From CAWDMC01 sp963803295 (lineage in GTDB: Bacteria > Acidobacteriota > Terriglobia > UBA7540), in NCBI GenBank assembly GCA_963803295.1, contig CAWDMC010000014.1, positions 70,423 through 134,422 of the forward strand: 64,000 nucleotides of DNA, given 5' to 3'. Positions 10,744-19,026 of this stretch are shown here, piece by piece (positions within the stretch are counted from its first letter, which is position 1; every line of letters starts with the position of its first letter). The position numbers were made by a program, and so were the translations under genes. The notes below the pieces were generated by a model that searched no databases, had not been told where the DNA came from, and saw only the letters and a list, made by a program, of their open reading frames with translations.

Positions 10744-10827
10744 ATATCGCTCACAGCCCCGCAAGGGGATGACGTGGCGGCTCAACTCAAGGGTCAAAGA
10801 ACAAGTCAAAAAGTCGAAAGTTAAAAG

Positions 10828-10858
10828 AATGGCCGCGAGTGATCGCGGCCATTTTGCT
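10828..10858 (+). terminator. Rho-independent terminator of the 16S transcript
   Basis: Perfect 11-bp stem, AATGGCCGCGA with TCGCGGCCATT around a GTGA loop, followed by TTGCTTTTT. It ends the 16S transcription unit before any 23S gene. Confidence 0.9.
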
Positions 10859-10952
10859 TTTTGGAGTGTGGTATTTGATAATTAGTGGAGCCTGCGGGTC
10901 AGCGATTATCGTGTCTTGTATGTGACCAACGATCCCCACCGGCGCGTAATGA

Positions 10953-11981
10953 TTGAGCGTGTCGCCGACCGCCGAGAGGCCTATAACCAAGGGTAGGCGC
11001 GAGCTTTCACAGCTTTTGAGTTTGAAGAGGGCGACGTGCCTATACCGCCAAAGGGGAGGCAGGACCTCGCGCGAATCTGTGAACAGCAGGTGGAAGCAGA
11101 GAAAGCCTAGCGACGACGAATTTCTCGGGCAATTTCTTCTTACTGAAAAGGCAAAGTCGTGGGATGGCTTTCTCAATTGGCTTGCCGAGTTGCAGGGCTC
11201 TTGGTGCTTTCGCGGGCAACGAGAGGCTGTGTGGTTGCTTGAGACGTCGCTCGATCGAGCTGTGAAACGGGAGCGCTCATCCCGGAACAGCTCCAGCGTT
11301 CACCATTTGGACCGAGAAAAGGAAACGCGCGACTTGTTACATCAGTTCCAGCAATACGCCCATATTTACCTGCGTCACGTTCCTCCAAGCGATGACCTGA
11401 GTAGCTGGTATGCGCTTATGCAGCATCACTGCGTGCCGACTCGGCTGTTGGACTGGACCTGGTCTCCGTATGTGGCGATGTATTTCGCTGTTGAGGACAA
11501 AGCCACGGAGAAGCGAAAGTGGGAACGGAAAAGCTACTCTGCCGTATGGGCGCTGGACTTGGCTTGGCTGGAAGCTAAGGCGCGGGAATTGCTTCAGGCT
11601 AAGAAAAGCGCGTCGTCCATCGCAGATGGATCGCCGGCCGAAGCCGCGGATCAAACAAACCGTCTGCTTTCAGAAACAGATAAGCCAGTAATCGTCAGAA
11701 TCAATCCGGCGATGTCCAATCCGCGGATGTTTGTGCAGCAAGGAATCCTGCTTTGCAAACTCTTCCATCAGGCACCGTTCGGACAGATTCTCAAGTCGAT
11801 GATATTACATCCCGAGAGGACCGACCGGCCCGTAGTACGGAAAATTGAAATACAGAGCGGTCTCCGAACCGAGTTTCTGAGACGCCTACACACAATGAAC
11901 ATCCATAGGGCTTCCCTGTTCCCCGGACTCGATGGCCTCGGTGTATCCCTTAGGGTCGACGTGGAGTTAAGGGAGGGCTAG
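10953..11981 (+). CDS. FRG-domain protein
   Basis: 342 residues from a TTG start; a GTG at 11079 is an equally possible start because the first 42 residues look non-conserved. The FRG domain is visible: SWCFRGQREAVW with the eponymous Phe-Arg-Gly at about residues 90-100, then HHCVPTRLLDWTWSP and AMYFAVED further on. FRG domains occur in proteins of unknown biochemical role, often in accessory or defence-associated regions. No signal peptide or transmembrane helix is seen. The gene lies immediately downstream of the 16S terminator, in the place where tRNA and 23S genes usually sit. No partner gene is adjacent, so a function cannot be named. Confidence 0.85.
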   Translation: MSVSPTAERPITKGRRELSQLLSLKRATCLYRQRGGRTSRESVNSRWKQRKPSDDEFLGQFLLTEKAKSWDGFLNWLAELQGSWCFRGQREAVWLLETSLDRAVKRERSSRNSSSVHHLDREKETRDLLHQFQQYAHIYLRHVPPSDDLSSWYALMQHHCVPTRLLDWTWSPYVAMYFAVEDKATEKRKWERKSYSAVWALDLAWLEAKARELLQAKKSASSIADGSPAEAADQTNRLLSETDKPVIVRINPAMSNPRMFVQQGILLCKLFHQAPFGQILKSMILHPERTDRPVVRKIEIQSGLRTEFLRRLHTMNIHRASLFPGLDGLGVSLRVDVELREG

Positions 11982-12174
11982 GCTTGAGCTTGTCCTTCTG
12001 TCATCAGGATTGGAAATGTGCTGACAGACAATGATAGCTGCGAGTCAAGCACCGCTTTCGGGCATCAAACAACGGTGTCTGAATATCTCGTTCAGCGGGA
12101 GCCGCGAGAAGCCGTACAAGGCGCAGAGTTACGCTTTGCGCCAGCGGGCGTCGACGCACTTGAGCGATTGCCCC

Positions 12175-13679
12175 CTAATGTTCTGATGGTGCATAAGTGA
12201 ACTCGACAGTCGAGGTCACCGGCAGGCGCTTCGCCGATCGTTCTGTCAACTTGTCGGGTGCAAGAATAAAGTACGTACCGGCGCCATTCGCGATTAGTGT
12301 GGCGCGATGCTTACCCGGTTGCGCGTGGGCGAGGTCCAGCGTATACGTCTGCTCCCGGATGTTTCCCGCCACGGTCTTGCCATCGATTTCAAGAGTGTAG
12401 CTGGCCGGTTTACTTCCGATGATCTGCCATTTGAGCGGCAACCGGCGGCCCTTGACGGTCGCAGGTTCGAACGGCGCCGAAAGCGCCATGACCGTGATCC
12501 CGGGGGTTTCGCCGCGATAGAGCGAGATCAGGGCCTTGGTCAGGTTCATGTAGTAGTAGCCCCAACCGCCACATCCACGGTAGCTGCATCCATGCAACTC
12601 GGTGGGCTCGATATCGTCGCTTAGCTCCTGGTTGTACTCATCCCCATAGATGTTGTGTTTTGGACCTCCCCCAGTGGTCTGTCCGGCGAATTCGTTCCAC
12701 TGATGGATCTGGATAAATCTGGGCCGGGCCTCGAAAGCCACTTGCCAGCTTTCAAGGTAGGGCGCGCCATGGTCCCTCCCGGCCGTGCGCGGGTCCAGCC
12801 ATCCGTCCGGGATCGGAAAGCACGACGGCGTTACCACCGTCTCTTCCGCCTTCCCTTCATGATAGGTCACTACCTGGCGGATGATGCCGTCCATCCATGA
12901 CCACATGCCGCATTTCTCGGCATGACTAACCTGGAGTTGAGAGGCCATCCAGCGAACCGTCCAACCGGGCGTCACCACTGGAGTCTTTCGAGTCGCAATC
13001 TGCAGATCGTCGCAAGCGTGGACGGTGTTATACATGATGGTCAACAGGGGTTTGCCGCTGTAATACAGCCACTGATCCCTGTACTCAGGATTATCTCGTA
13101 ATTCCTTGTTGGTCCAGGCGACAATGCCGTTCAGCCGCTCGGCTGCGTGGGGCACAGGGTCGCCATTCTGCAGCCCCAGCATAAGCACTAGCTTCGGCGG
13201 ATGCTTGCCTTCTTTCTCCATCTGGCTGTAGGTCTTGAATAGTAACTCGGTGGCTTGTTCGAGTTCGTGGGTGGCACCCTCATGCTTTTCCCAAGTGGGA
13301 TTCATCCAAAGCATATTGGTCCAGTCAATCAACAGCCAATCAATTCCTAGATATTCAAACCACTCCTCGTGCTTCCTGATGATGTTCACGTCAAACGAGC
13401 TGTACTTTCCTAGAATGGGCACGGCCTCCTGGGTTCCTTTGATCAGTCCCGGAATGTCGGTGTCGCGGTTTGTTTCCCAGCCAACGTTATGTGGCGTGAA
13501 GTAGGGCTCGTATTGCAGCCCGATCAGAGTGCCCGTACTCGCGGAAGCTTCGAGATGAGCTTTGACTTGGTGAACGGGCGTTAGCCTGTGCGACTCCGTT
13601 GCGCAGCGAAGGAGCACAGCAGGACGCAACCCGCTCCGAAGAGCAGCACGGGTATGATGAGCTTGACGGTGCGATTCAT
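12175..13679 (-). CDS. Exported glycoside-hydrolase-like protein (GH71/99-like), frameshifted near its N-terminus
   Basis: The body, residues from GTLIGLQYEPYF onward, looks like a TIM-barrel protein of the GH71/GH99-like group: FEYLGIDWLLIDWTNMLW near one strand and QIHQWNEFAGQ near the probable catalytic end, then a C-terminal beta domain (TYTLEIDGKT, FILAPDKL). The body frame has no good start. A better start lies at 13679 in another frame, preceded by GGAGG, and encodes a signal peptide (MNRTVKLIIPVLLFGAG) that runs into a TAA at 13583. The two frames must be joined by a one-base shift between about 13585 and 13640. So the gene is either newly broken or carries a sequencing error. The substrate, presumably a polysaccharide, is unknown. 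Confidence 0.6.
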
Positions 13680-13732
13680 CGTAAGCCTCCACGGCGACTA
13701 TTCGACGGTCTTATTGCGGAAAACTTCCGGAT

Positions 13733-14686
13733 TCACCACGTTTTCGGGCCGAGGTCTTCCAGCATGGCAACAAGATTGTGGGCGGCCAGCATGGCCATAG
13801 CCAGGCGGGTCTCGGCGGTGCCGCTGCCCATGTGAGGCGTCATGACCACATTGGGCTGCGCCACCAACCGTGGAGGCACCGCTGGTTCCTGTTCGAAAAC
13901 GTCGAGACCGGCGCCCGCGATGGTTCCGGACTCCAGAGCCGTGATCAAGGCGGCTTCATCCACCACCTGGCCGCGCGAGGCATTAACCAGGAACGCGGAG
14001 GGCTTCATTCGAGCGAACCCTTCGGCATCGATCAAGTGATAGGTCTCGGGCGCGTAAGGCACATGGAGGCTGAGGAAGTCCGATTCGCGCAACAAGGTGT
14101 CGCGATCCACGTGCGTGGCCCGAGTTTCTTTCTCGATCTCTTCGGCCACTCGCCGGCGCGAATGGTAGAGTATGCGCATGCCAAACCCTTTCCCTCGCCG
14201 CGCCATCGCCTGGCCAATATGTCCAAACCCCAAGATGCCCAGGGTCTTACCGTGGATATTCGACCCCCAAAGCACGTTCCACTGCCAGTGCTTCCAGCGG
14301 CCCTCGCGCACGTAGCGGTCGCCCTCGGGAATGCGCCGGGCTATCGCCAGCAGGAGGGCAAAGGCCAGATCCGCGGTGGTTTCTTCGAGTGACCCGGCGG
14401 TGTTGGTCACCGGAATGCCACGGGCTGTACAGGCCACGAGGTCAATGTTGTCGCAGCCCACCGCCACATTCGAGAGGGCGCGCAGGTGCGTGGCCGCCGC
14501 CAGGACCTCGGCAGATACGCGGACGCCTGCGACCATCAGGCCATCCACGCCTCGGCAGGCCTCGGTGAGGGCCTCAATCGGTATCGGTTCGTCCACGGGA
14601 TAGCAGGTGACTTCCGCGTGCTCGCCAAGAAGATCGATCACGGTGGCGCCGAGAGGACGAGTAACAAAGACTTTGGGCTTGGCCAT
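13733..14686 (-). CDS. NAD(P)-dependent D-2-hydroxyacid dehydrogenase (glyoxylate/hydroxypyruvate reductase type)
   Basis: 317-residue cytoplasmic enzyme of the D-isomer-specific 2-hydroxyacid dehydrogenase family, which reduces 2-oxoacids such as glyoxylate or hydroxypyruvate. The catalytic domain is at both ends. The Rossmann domain has GILGFGHIGQAMA at about residue 140, the catalytic Arg in NASRGQVVD, and the catalytic His in TPHMGSGT, with an acidic QEP motif before it. The start at 14686 has AAGGA upstream and gives the usual N-terminus AKPKVFVTR. It faces away from the DUF2089 operon across an AT-rich intergenic region. Substrate specificity is inferred only from general resemblance to the glyoxylate reductases. 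Confidence 0.9.
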   Translation of the reverse strand: MAKPKVFVTRPLGATVIDLLGEHAEVTCYPVDEPIPIEALTEACRGVDGLMVAGVRVSAEVLAAATHLRALSNVAVGCDNIDLVACTARGIPVTNTAGSLEETTADLAFALLLAIARRIPEGDRYVREGRWKHWQWNVLWGSNIHGKTLGILGFGHIGQAMARRGKGFGMRILYHSRRRVAEEIEKETRATHVDRDTLLRESDFLSLHVPYAPETYHLIDAEGFARMKPSAFLVNASRGQVVDEAALITALESGTIAGAGLDVFEQEPAVPPRLVAQPNVVMTPHMGSGTAETRLAMAMLAAHNLVAMLEDLGPKTW

Positions 14687-14900
14687 AAGCAGTCCTTCCA
14701 GAAGTTGACACGACTGAATATCATAGCCCTCGGCCAAATCGCAAACGGGAACGGCCTAGCGATTGCCGGTTTGGGCTTATCTCGCTGAGACAGCAAGTGA
14801 TCCGGAATCGCTGAGGCGTGCTGCCCGGTCCTCGTCCTCACAGTGAACTCCTGCAACGGAGTTTTTGGTTAGGAATATAAATAAAATTTATAAAACATAC

Positions 14901-14929
14901 TTGACATATTAAATATATTAATCTATATA
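14901..14929 (+). promoter_or_regulatory. Promoter of the DUF2089 operon
   Basis: TTGACA at 14901-14906 and TATATA at 14924-14929 are 17 bp apart, about 39 bp before the start codon. The region from 14870 to 14945 is very AT-rich compared with the rest of the window. Confidence 0.75.
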
Positions 14930-14938
14930 TTGAATATG
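14905..14938. promoter_or_regulatory. Palindrome over the promoter, probable operator
   Basis: An imperfect inverted repeat with outer arms CATATT at 14905 and AATATG ending at 14938, continuing inward with AT-rich pairing, spans the -10 box. Its symmetry over the promoter suggests autoregulation by the DNA-binding product of the first gene. That link is inferred. Confidence 0.55.
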
Positions 14939-14967
14939 TTTATTTTAGCCCCGGGAGGCGCTTAGAC

Positions 14968-15354
14968 ATGTCTCAAAGCTCCAAGGCACTTAGTGACTGG
15001 CAGGAACTGACACGCCTGACTCAGGGGCGGCCCATTATTGTTGAGAGGGTCAGACTGGCGGACAAGGATGTCGTGATCGGAGGATCTTTTGAGCTTCCTC
15101 AACTTGCCCGCCTGAACCTTGAAGACCAAGTGTTCGTCACTGCGTTCGTACGCAGTCATGGGTCCATCAAGGAAATGGAGCGTATCTTCGGGGTGAGTTA
15201 TCCAACGATCAAGGCACGACTTAATCGCATCGCCGAAGGCCTGGAATTCGTCGATACCAATCCCAGCCCGTCCCAGGGCGAAATTCTGGAACGGTTGAAG
15301 CATGGCGAAATCAGTGCTGAGGACGCCATTCACGAACTGGAGGGCCTGAAATGA
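14968..15354 (+). CDS. DUF2089 family putative DNA-binding regulator
   Basis: 128 residues. The core FELPQLARLNLEDQVFVTAFVRSHGSIKEMERIFGVSYPTIKARLNRI matches DUF2089, with a helix-turn-helix in GSIKEMERIFGVSYPTIKAR. The tail ILERLKHGEISAEDAIHEL resembles a SHOCT-like segment, similar to the third gene of the operon. Start codon ATG is preceded by GGGAGG. The stop overlaps the start of the next gene (ATGA), so the two are translationally coupled. It is probably a transcriptional regulator of its own operon through the palindrome upstream. The signal it senses is unknown. Confidence 0.85.
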   Translation: MSQSSKALSDWQELTRLTQGRPIIVERVRLADKDVVIGGSFELPQLARLNLEDQVFVTAFVRSHGSIKEMERIFGVSYPTIKARLNRIAEGLEFVDTNPSPSQGEILERLKHGEISAEDAIHELEGLK

Positions 15355-15605
15355 ACCGCCACTCTTTGACCGAAACGATTCCCATGGCCACGAAACGGCA
15401 GTTCCGTCTTTGGATACCTTTTCTTCTGATCTGGGTTTTGTTCCTGCCGTTCGTCCTACTGCTCGTGCCGCTGGTCGTCGTTGCCTGCCTGGTCGAGCGG
15501 ATCGACCCTATTCAAGGTCTGTCGGTTTACTGGGAATTGTTCATCTCGCTCCGGGGGCTCCGCGTGGAAGTCGAAGCGCCGAGCGCTCGGATCCGAATAT
15601 CTTAG
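15351..15605 (+). CDS. Small membrane protein of the DUF2089 operon
   Basis: 84 residues with one long hydrophobic stretch, FLLIWVLFLPFVLLLVPLVV, that could span the membrane once or as a short hairpin. The C-terminal half, with VEVEAPSARIRIS, is soluble. It overlaps the DUF2089 stop by four bases and lies eight bases before the third gene, so the three are co-transcribed. I do not recognise a named family. Its place between a regulator and a SHOCT-like protein suggests a role in envelope sensing or stress. Confidence 0.75.
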   Translation: MNRHSLTETIPMATKRQFRLWIPFLLIWVLFLPFVLLLVPLVVVACLVERIDPIQGLSVYWELFISLRGLRVEVEAPSARIRIS

Positions 15606-15613
15606 GAGGAAAT

Positions 15614-16039
15614 ATGAACGAGAATCGTAGACGCATTCTGGAAATGCTGGCCGTGGGCCAGATTAAGACCGATGATGCGGAACGCCTGCTCGCCGCGCTG
15701 GAGAAGGAGCCATCGCCGACCGCGCCCGGTGACACCGCAACCGGTCCCCAAGCATGGCCCAAGTACTTGCGCGTGGTGGTCGAATCCCAGGAGAGTCAGG
15801 GCCCTTCCAAAGTGAACGTGCGCGTGCCTTTCCAGTTGCTGCGCGCGGGAGTCAAGCTGACCAGCGTCATTCCACCGCACGCCCGGATAAAAGTGAATGA
15901 CGCACTACATCGGCAAGGCATTGACCTGGACTTAAGCGAGCTCAAGCCCGAGAACCTGGAGGAGCTGATTTATCAGCTCAAAGAGTTGACCGTCGATATC
16001 GACGACCAGTCGAACAAGGTACGAGTGTTCTGCGAATGA
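15614..16039 (+). CDS. SHOCT-like domain protein
   Basis: 141 residues. The N-terminal helical hairpin ENRRRILEMLAVGQIKTDDAERLLAAL is the SHOCT-like segment found in YvlB-type proteins. The rest, with KYLRVVVES, VNVRVPFQLLRAG and LKELTVDIDD, looks like a small beta-rich domain found in the same group. A strong ribosome binding site, AGGAGG at 15604, decides the start at 15614 over a longer frame. It is the third gene of the DUF2089 operon and has no signal peptide or membrane segment. Its exact role is unknown. Confidence 0.8.
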   Translation: MNENRRRILEMLAVGQIKTDDAERLLAALEKEPSPTAPGDTATGPQAWPKYLRVVVESQESQGPSKVNVRVPFQLLRAGVKLTSVIPPHARIKVNDALHRQGIDLDLSELKPENLEELIYQLKELTVDIDDQSNKVRVFCE

Positions 16040-16259
16040 GCCGCACCATCGCGCGGCCCAAAATTCGCCTACCCTGGACAGCAGGTCTGCTTACTCCTTT
16101 TGCGCTGGCGGCGCGCAATGGAATAAACGAGGGAGGGATTTCATGGATGTTTACAGAATCCGCTGATCGCCCTCTGAAAGCACTAGGCATGGTCGTTGCG
16201 GGCCACATGACTCGAACGGATCATCATGTAAGACCCGCGTGCAATCAAATACCGGCAAC

Positions 16260-16437
16260 TCAATGCGTATACTGCTGCGCAGCCTGGACCGCAGTCGGAA
16301 TGCTAAACACACCATAGCCTGTATTGGTTTGGTACGTCTGCTTGGAACCGAAGCTCTGCAGCGCGACGAAGGGCGGCACCGTTTGCACCGCACCCTGGTT
16401 GAAGGTGAGCAGATTGGCCGCTGCACCTGAAACCAAA
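16260..16437 (-). pseudogene. C-terminal fragment of an unknown protein
   Basis: On the minus strand one frame reads about 58 residues ending at a TGA at 16262, with LLVSGAAANLLTFNQGAV and QSFGSKQTYQTNTGYGVFSI. It has coding-like composition but no start, and it overlaps the head of the cupin frame on the other strand. It may be the tail of a gene whose front was lost. No family is recognised. Confidence 0.3.
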
Positions 16438-16764
16438 AGCTGCCGAGAACGAAGTTCCGGAGACTGCGGCGTAGTGATTGCCCAGGGGAAAGAAGTTCAG
16501 GTCTTTACGGTTGAATATGCTCCAGGTGGTCATGATCCGGTTCACCGCCACAATGCGCACGCGTTTGTCTATGTGCTGGAAGGCAGTATCGTCATGGCCG
16601 TGAATGGCGGAAAGCCCGTAACCCTTACGGCCGGACAGACTTTTTACGAAGGCCCCAACGATGTTCACACGATTGGCCGCAATGCAAGCAAGGCGGCTCC
16701 TGCCAAGTTCGTAGTATTCCTGTTGAAAAACAAAGATGCGCCTGTTCTGACACCGGTGAAGTAA
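16324..16764 (+). CDS. Cupin-domain protein, N-terminus probably disrupted
   Basis: The second half is a complete small cupin: VFTVEYAPGGHDPVHRHNAHAF gives motif 1 with its His ligands, VYVLEGSIVMAVNGG follows, and AGQTFYEGPNDVHTIGRN is motif 2. Such single-domain cupins bind a metal and are often exported or linked to aromatic or quinone metabolism. The first 45 or so residues do not look like the family and overlap an antisense fragment, so the true 5' end is probably missing. The gene lies in a string of decayed genes (SDR fragment, truncated marR) next to doxX, an association often seen for redox-related cupins. Confidence 0.6.
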   Translation: MVWYVCLEPKLCSATKGGTVCTAPWLKVSRLAAAPETKSCRERSSGDCGVVIAQGKEVQVFTVEYAPGGHDPVHRHNAHAFVYVLEGSIVMAVNGGKPVTLTAGQTFYEGPNDVHTIGRNASKAAPAKFVVFLLKNKDAPVLTPVK

Positions 16765-16869
16765 GTTCGGCGGATGAACCGGTAGCCATAACGCCAGAAG
16801 CAAATCACTTATCTCCGAGAGATTCTCGGACTCAAGCTGCTCGGGTGCGAGTATCAGGAAAGGAGAGTC

Positions 16870-17012
16870 ATTAAGACCATAGTCATCGGCGGTAGTGGAC
16901 TCATCGGATCAAAGCTTGTCAATAAGCTTCGCTGAGCAGGGGCACGAAGCGTTGGCACCACCCTAGTCGGGGCCAACACGCTCGCGGGCGAGGGTAGGCC
17001 CCCGACGATTCC
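16870..17012 (+). pseudogene. Decayed NAD(P)-binding SDR/NmrA-like gene start
   Basis: After AGGAGAGTC a frame opening with ATT reads IKTIVIGGSGLIGSKLVNKL, the Rossmann motif of atypical SDR proteins (GxxGxxG), then hits TGA at 16933. A +1 frame continues with EQGHEALAPP, and the first frame resumes with GANTLAGEG, both matching the expected continuation. So this is the first 45 or so residues of an SDR gene with a lost ATG and at least two frame changes. The remainder is absent. Confidence 0.6.
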
Positions 17013-17084
17013 TTCTTGCACTTACGCCCGTCTTAACCCCCATAGCCCTCGCCAATATTCGTGATAACGAATACAGTGGTGACG

Positions 17085-17366
17085 ATGAATAAGAAAGGCC
17101 GTCCCGCCGCCGATCGGGATCTCTCCTGTGGCATCCGTTCGCATCGGGTGGTGGCGAAATCGGGCAGGTCTTTAGAAGAGACTGCATCCGTCGCACTGCT
17201 GCGGACCGCTGACGCGATTGAGTACGGACTTGAGAAATTAGTGAAGCCTCGTGGCCTTTCCGGCACACAATACAATATCCTCAGAATTCTACGCGGCGCC
17301 GGGGCGGAGGGCCTCACCTGCGGGCAGGCGGCTTGCCGGATGATTACCCACGATCCCGATAGCTAG
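17085..17366 (+). pseudogene. MarR-family regulator, truncated
   Basis: 93 residues beginning at ATG 17085. GLSGTQYNILRILRGAG, EGLTCGQAACRMI and THDPD match helices of the MarR winged helix up to the middle of the recognition region. The frame then ends at a TAG at 17364, where the family would continue with the wing and the C-terminal dimerisation helices (usual length about 145). Downstream sequence up to doxX does not restore it. It would have been the regulator of the adjacent doxX, a frequent pairing. Confidence 0.7.
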
Positions 17367-17474
17367 AGCTTTGTCAGGTCTCTTCCCGCGAGGCTGCTTC
17401 AAGAATTTGCACGCCCGCAGCCGGTGGCCGGGAGCTTGAATCACCGGCAGGGCAAGAAGGAAACGGGGGAACCA

Positions 17475-17888
17475 ATGGGAGATAGCGGAATGGCTCGCTA
17501 CGGTCTTACGATTCTGCGTATTGTCGTGGGCGTGGTATTCGCCGCACACGGAGCCCAGAAGTTATTCGTGTTTCATTTTGCCGGTGTTGCTGGGTTTTTC
17601 GGTCAAGCCGGTATTCCGCTGCCCTCCGTTTCGGCCGTCATCGTGACGCTGGTGGAATTTCTGGGCGGCATCGCCTTGATACTCGGCCTATTGACGCGGC
17701 TTGCGGCCGCATTTAACGCCATCGATATGATTGTGGCCATTCTGGCGGTCCATCTGAAGAACGGATTCTTTCTGAGCCCGCCGCACATGGGGTTCGAGTA
17801 TGCTCTAACCCTGCTCGGAGCAACTCTCTGTCTGGTGCTAGCGGGCGGAGGGGCCGCCGCCGTCGATAGTCTCCTCTTCAAAAGCTAG
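17475..17888 (+). CDS. DoxX family membrane protein
   Basis: 137-residue inner-membrane protein with four predicted helices: YGLTILRIVVGVVFAAHG, the segment around VSAVIVTLVEFLGGIALILG, AAFNAIDMIVAILAVHL and ALTLLGATLCLVLAGGG. The motif AAHGAQKLF near the N-terminus and NGFF after helix three are typical of DoxX. Family members are linked to quinone or thiosulfate redox chemistry and to oxidative stress, but the reaction here is not known. The ATG at 17475 is preferred because it gives the usual short N-terminus. The gene follows the truncated marR in the same direction. Confidence 0.88.
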   Translation: MGDSGMARYGLTILRIVVGVVFAAHGAQKLFVFHFAGVAGFFGQAGIPLPSVSAVIVTLVEFLGGIALILGLLTRLAAAFNAIDMIVAILAVHLKNGFFLSPPHMGFEYALTLLGATLCLVLAGGGAAAVDSLLFKS

Positions 17889-17993
17889 AACTACTTGAGG
17901 GCTTTGTCCTTGATGTCCCTGTAAGGCAGGCCTTGTGCCAATAAGCGCTAAGGTAAGGATGTAGGCAGGGTTAAAGCCACGGTAGTGGCGCAA

Positions 17994-18176
17994 TCATGTG
18001 GCCCACGGCGCAAAGCCGTTGGAAGTCGTTGTGGAGAGCAGCATGTGAACCACGATACTGGCGACATCAGAATCCCTGCCCGGCTCCGGTGATGATGTCG
18101 CCGCTGACGCCTTGAGATGTATTTCCACTTCCTGTTTCCCCACACTCACGGTTTCCCCACACTCAGTCGTACTCAT
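17994..18176 (-). CDS. Possible small hypothetical protein
   Basis: 60 residues starting at ATG 18176 with GGAGG seven bases upstream, a good initiation site. The protein has no recognised domain and no membrane helix. Its 5' part contains a 15-bp direct repeat that makes the peptide ECGETVSVGKQ partly repetitive. It lies after doxX on the opposite strand and before two small genes in its own direction. It could be real or chance. Confidence 0.4.
   Translation of the reverse strand: MSTTECGETVSVGKQEVEIHLKASAATSSPEPGRDSDVASIVVHMLLSTTTSNGFAPWAT
18134..18165. repeat. 15-bp direct repeat, 17-bp period
   Basis: GTTTCCCCACACTCA occurs at 18134-18148 and again at 18151-18165 with CG between. It falls inside the small frame on the minus strand, so it is a local duplication. 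No function is assigned. Confidence 0.8.
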
Positions 18177-18217
18177 ACAGTAACCTCCCGATAGCCGATT
18201 TCCGCACTTTTCATTTC

Positions 18218-18550
18218 CTAGTCCTCCCGTTTACTAAAGTAGTAACCAAGCACAAACGCTAGTAGCGGCGTGAAGATCGAGCCGATCGCCTTGAGAAATT
18301 CCGTTGAGGCTCCCAAAGTCTTATCGTCGATCTGTGCCGATCTTCGGAGCACATACCAAGCCATGAGAAAACTGAACGACAGCAAAGTGGAAAATGTTAG
18401 GGTTAATATCAGAGCCAGCATCCTTGCGGTTGCCGCTTTGCTGGGCTCCATCGCCGTCACGCCGAGACGTTTGAATTCGGCGGTCTCCTCGATGTTCTCG
18501 ATAAGAACGTTTTCCGTTTTTTTCACCTTGCTGTCGTTCGAGTCGTGCAT
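18218..18550 (-). CDS. Small two-helix membrane protein
   Basis: 110 residues with a charged N-terminal half, then two hydrophobic segments: MLALILTLTFSTLLSFSFLM and the segment around SIFTPLLAFVLGYYFSK. There is no signal peptide and no family I recognise. Start ATG at 18550 has GAGGGA a few bases upstream. It lies nine bases after the stop of a ribbon-helix-helix-like gene, so the two probably form an operon. The pairing of a small DNA-binding protein and a small membrane protein hints at a plasmid- or prophage-like module, but nothing more is visible. Confidence 0.7.
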   Translation of the reverse strand: MHDSNDSKVKKTENVLIENIEETAEFKRLGVTAMEPSKAATARMLALILTLTFSTLLSFSFLMAWYVLRRSAQIDDKTLGASTEFLKAIGSIFTPLLAFVLGYYFSKRED

Positions 18551-18559
18551 GCAATCCCT

Positions 18560-18781
18560 CTAGGTGATGACAATCTGTTTAAGCTGTTTTCCGTTTTCGT
18601 CCACAATGGCGAGCTTATTTTTCCGCTTGCTCTCTTCTTCATGTGCGACGGCGTACAACGCCAAGGCGGTGCGGACCACGCCTGCCTTAGTCTTGCCGCT
18701 ATTGAGGGCGAGTTCTTCTAGCAACTCGTATCCATTCGGGTCGAATTCCAAGGTTAGTCTCTTCTTTTCTCTTTCTTCCAT
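18560..18781 (-). CDS. Ribbon-helix-helix-like protein
   Basis: 73 residues. KKRLTLEFDPNGYELLEELA is a beta strand followed by helix, and GKTKAGVVRTALALYAVA is the second helix, the pattern of ribbon-helix-helix DNA-binding proteins with a short C-terminal strand. The start at 18781 is preferred over an upstream in-frame start because GAGGAGGAG lies directly before it. It is the first gene of a two-gene operon with the small membrane protein and may regulate it. No toxin partner is recognisable. Confidence 0.7.
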   Translation of the reverse strand: MEEREKKRLTLEFDPNGYELLEELALNSGKTKAGVVRTALALYAVAHEEESKRKNKLAIVDENGKQLKQIVIT

Positions 18782-19026
18782 GAGTCTCCTCCTCAGACCA
18801 GTCTCACGAGAACTGGCCCTGTGGAGAATATGCGCTAAAATGGCATCAATATCAAGCATAAAATACGTATTAATTATGCATGCCATGTGAAGGATTTCGG
18901 TTGGAAGCTAGAAATTCGCCTGCGCGCAACCGACCTGGTGCATTAACCCGCGGCTGTCACCCCTGTGAAACCTTTGCGCCTTGCTTGAAAGGCCTGCTAT
19001 AAAAGAGAAGAGAGAGTCTTGAAGGC

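Noticed and set aside
16933..16935. TGA in the SDR fragment as a further selenocysteine codon
   Set aside because: The position is not a cysteine in the family, the frame also shifts next to it, and the gene is truncated.
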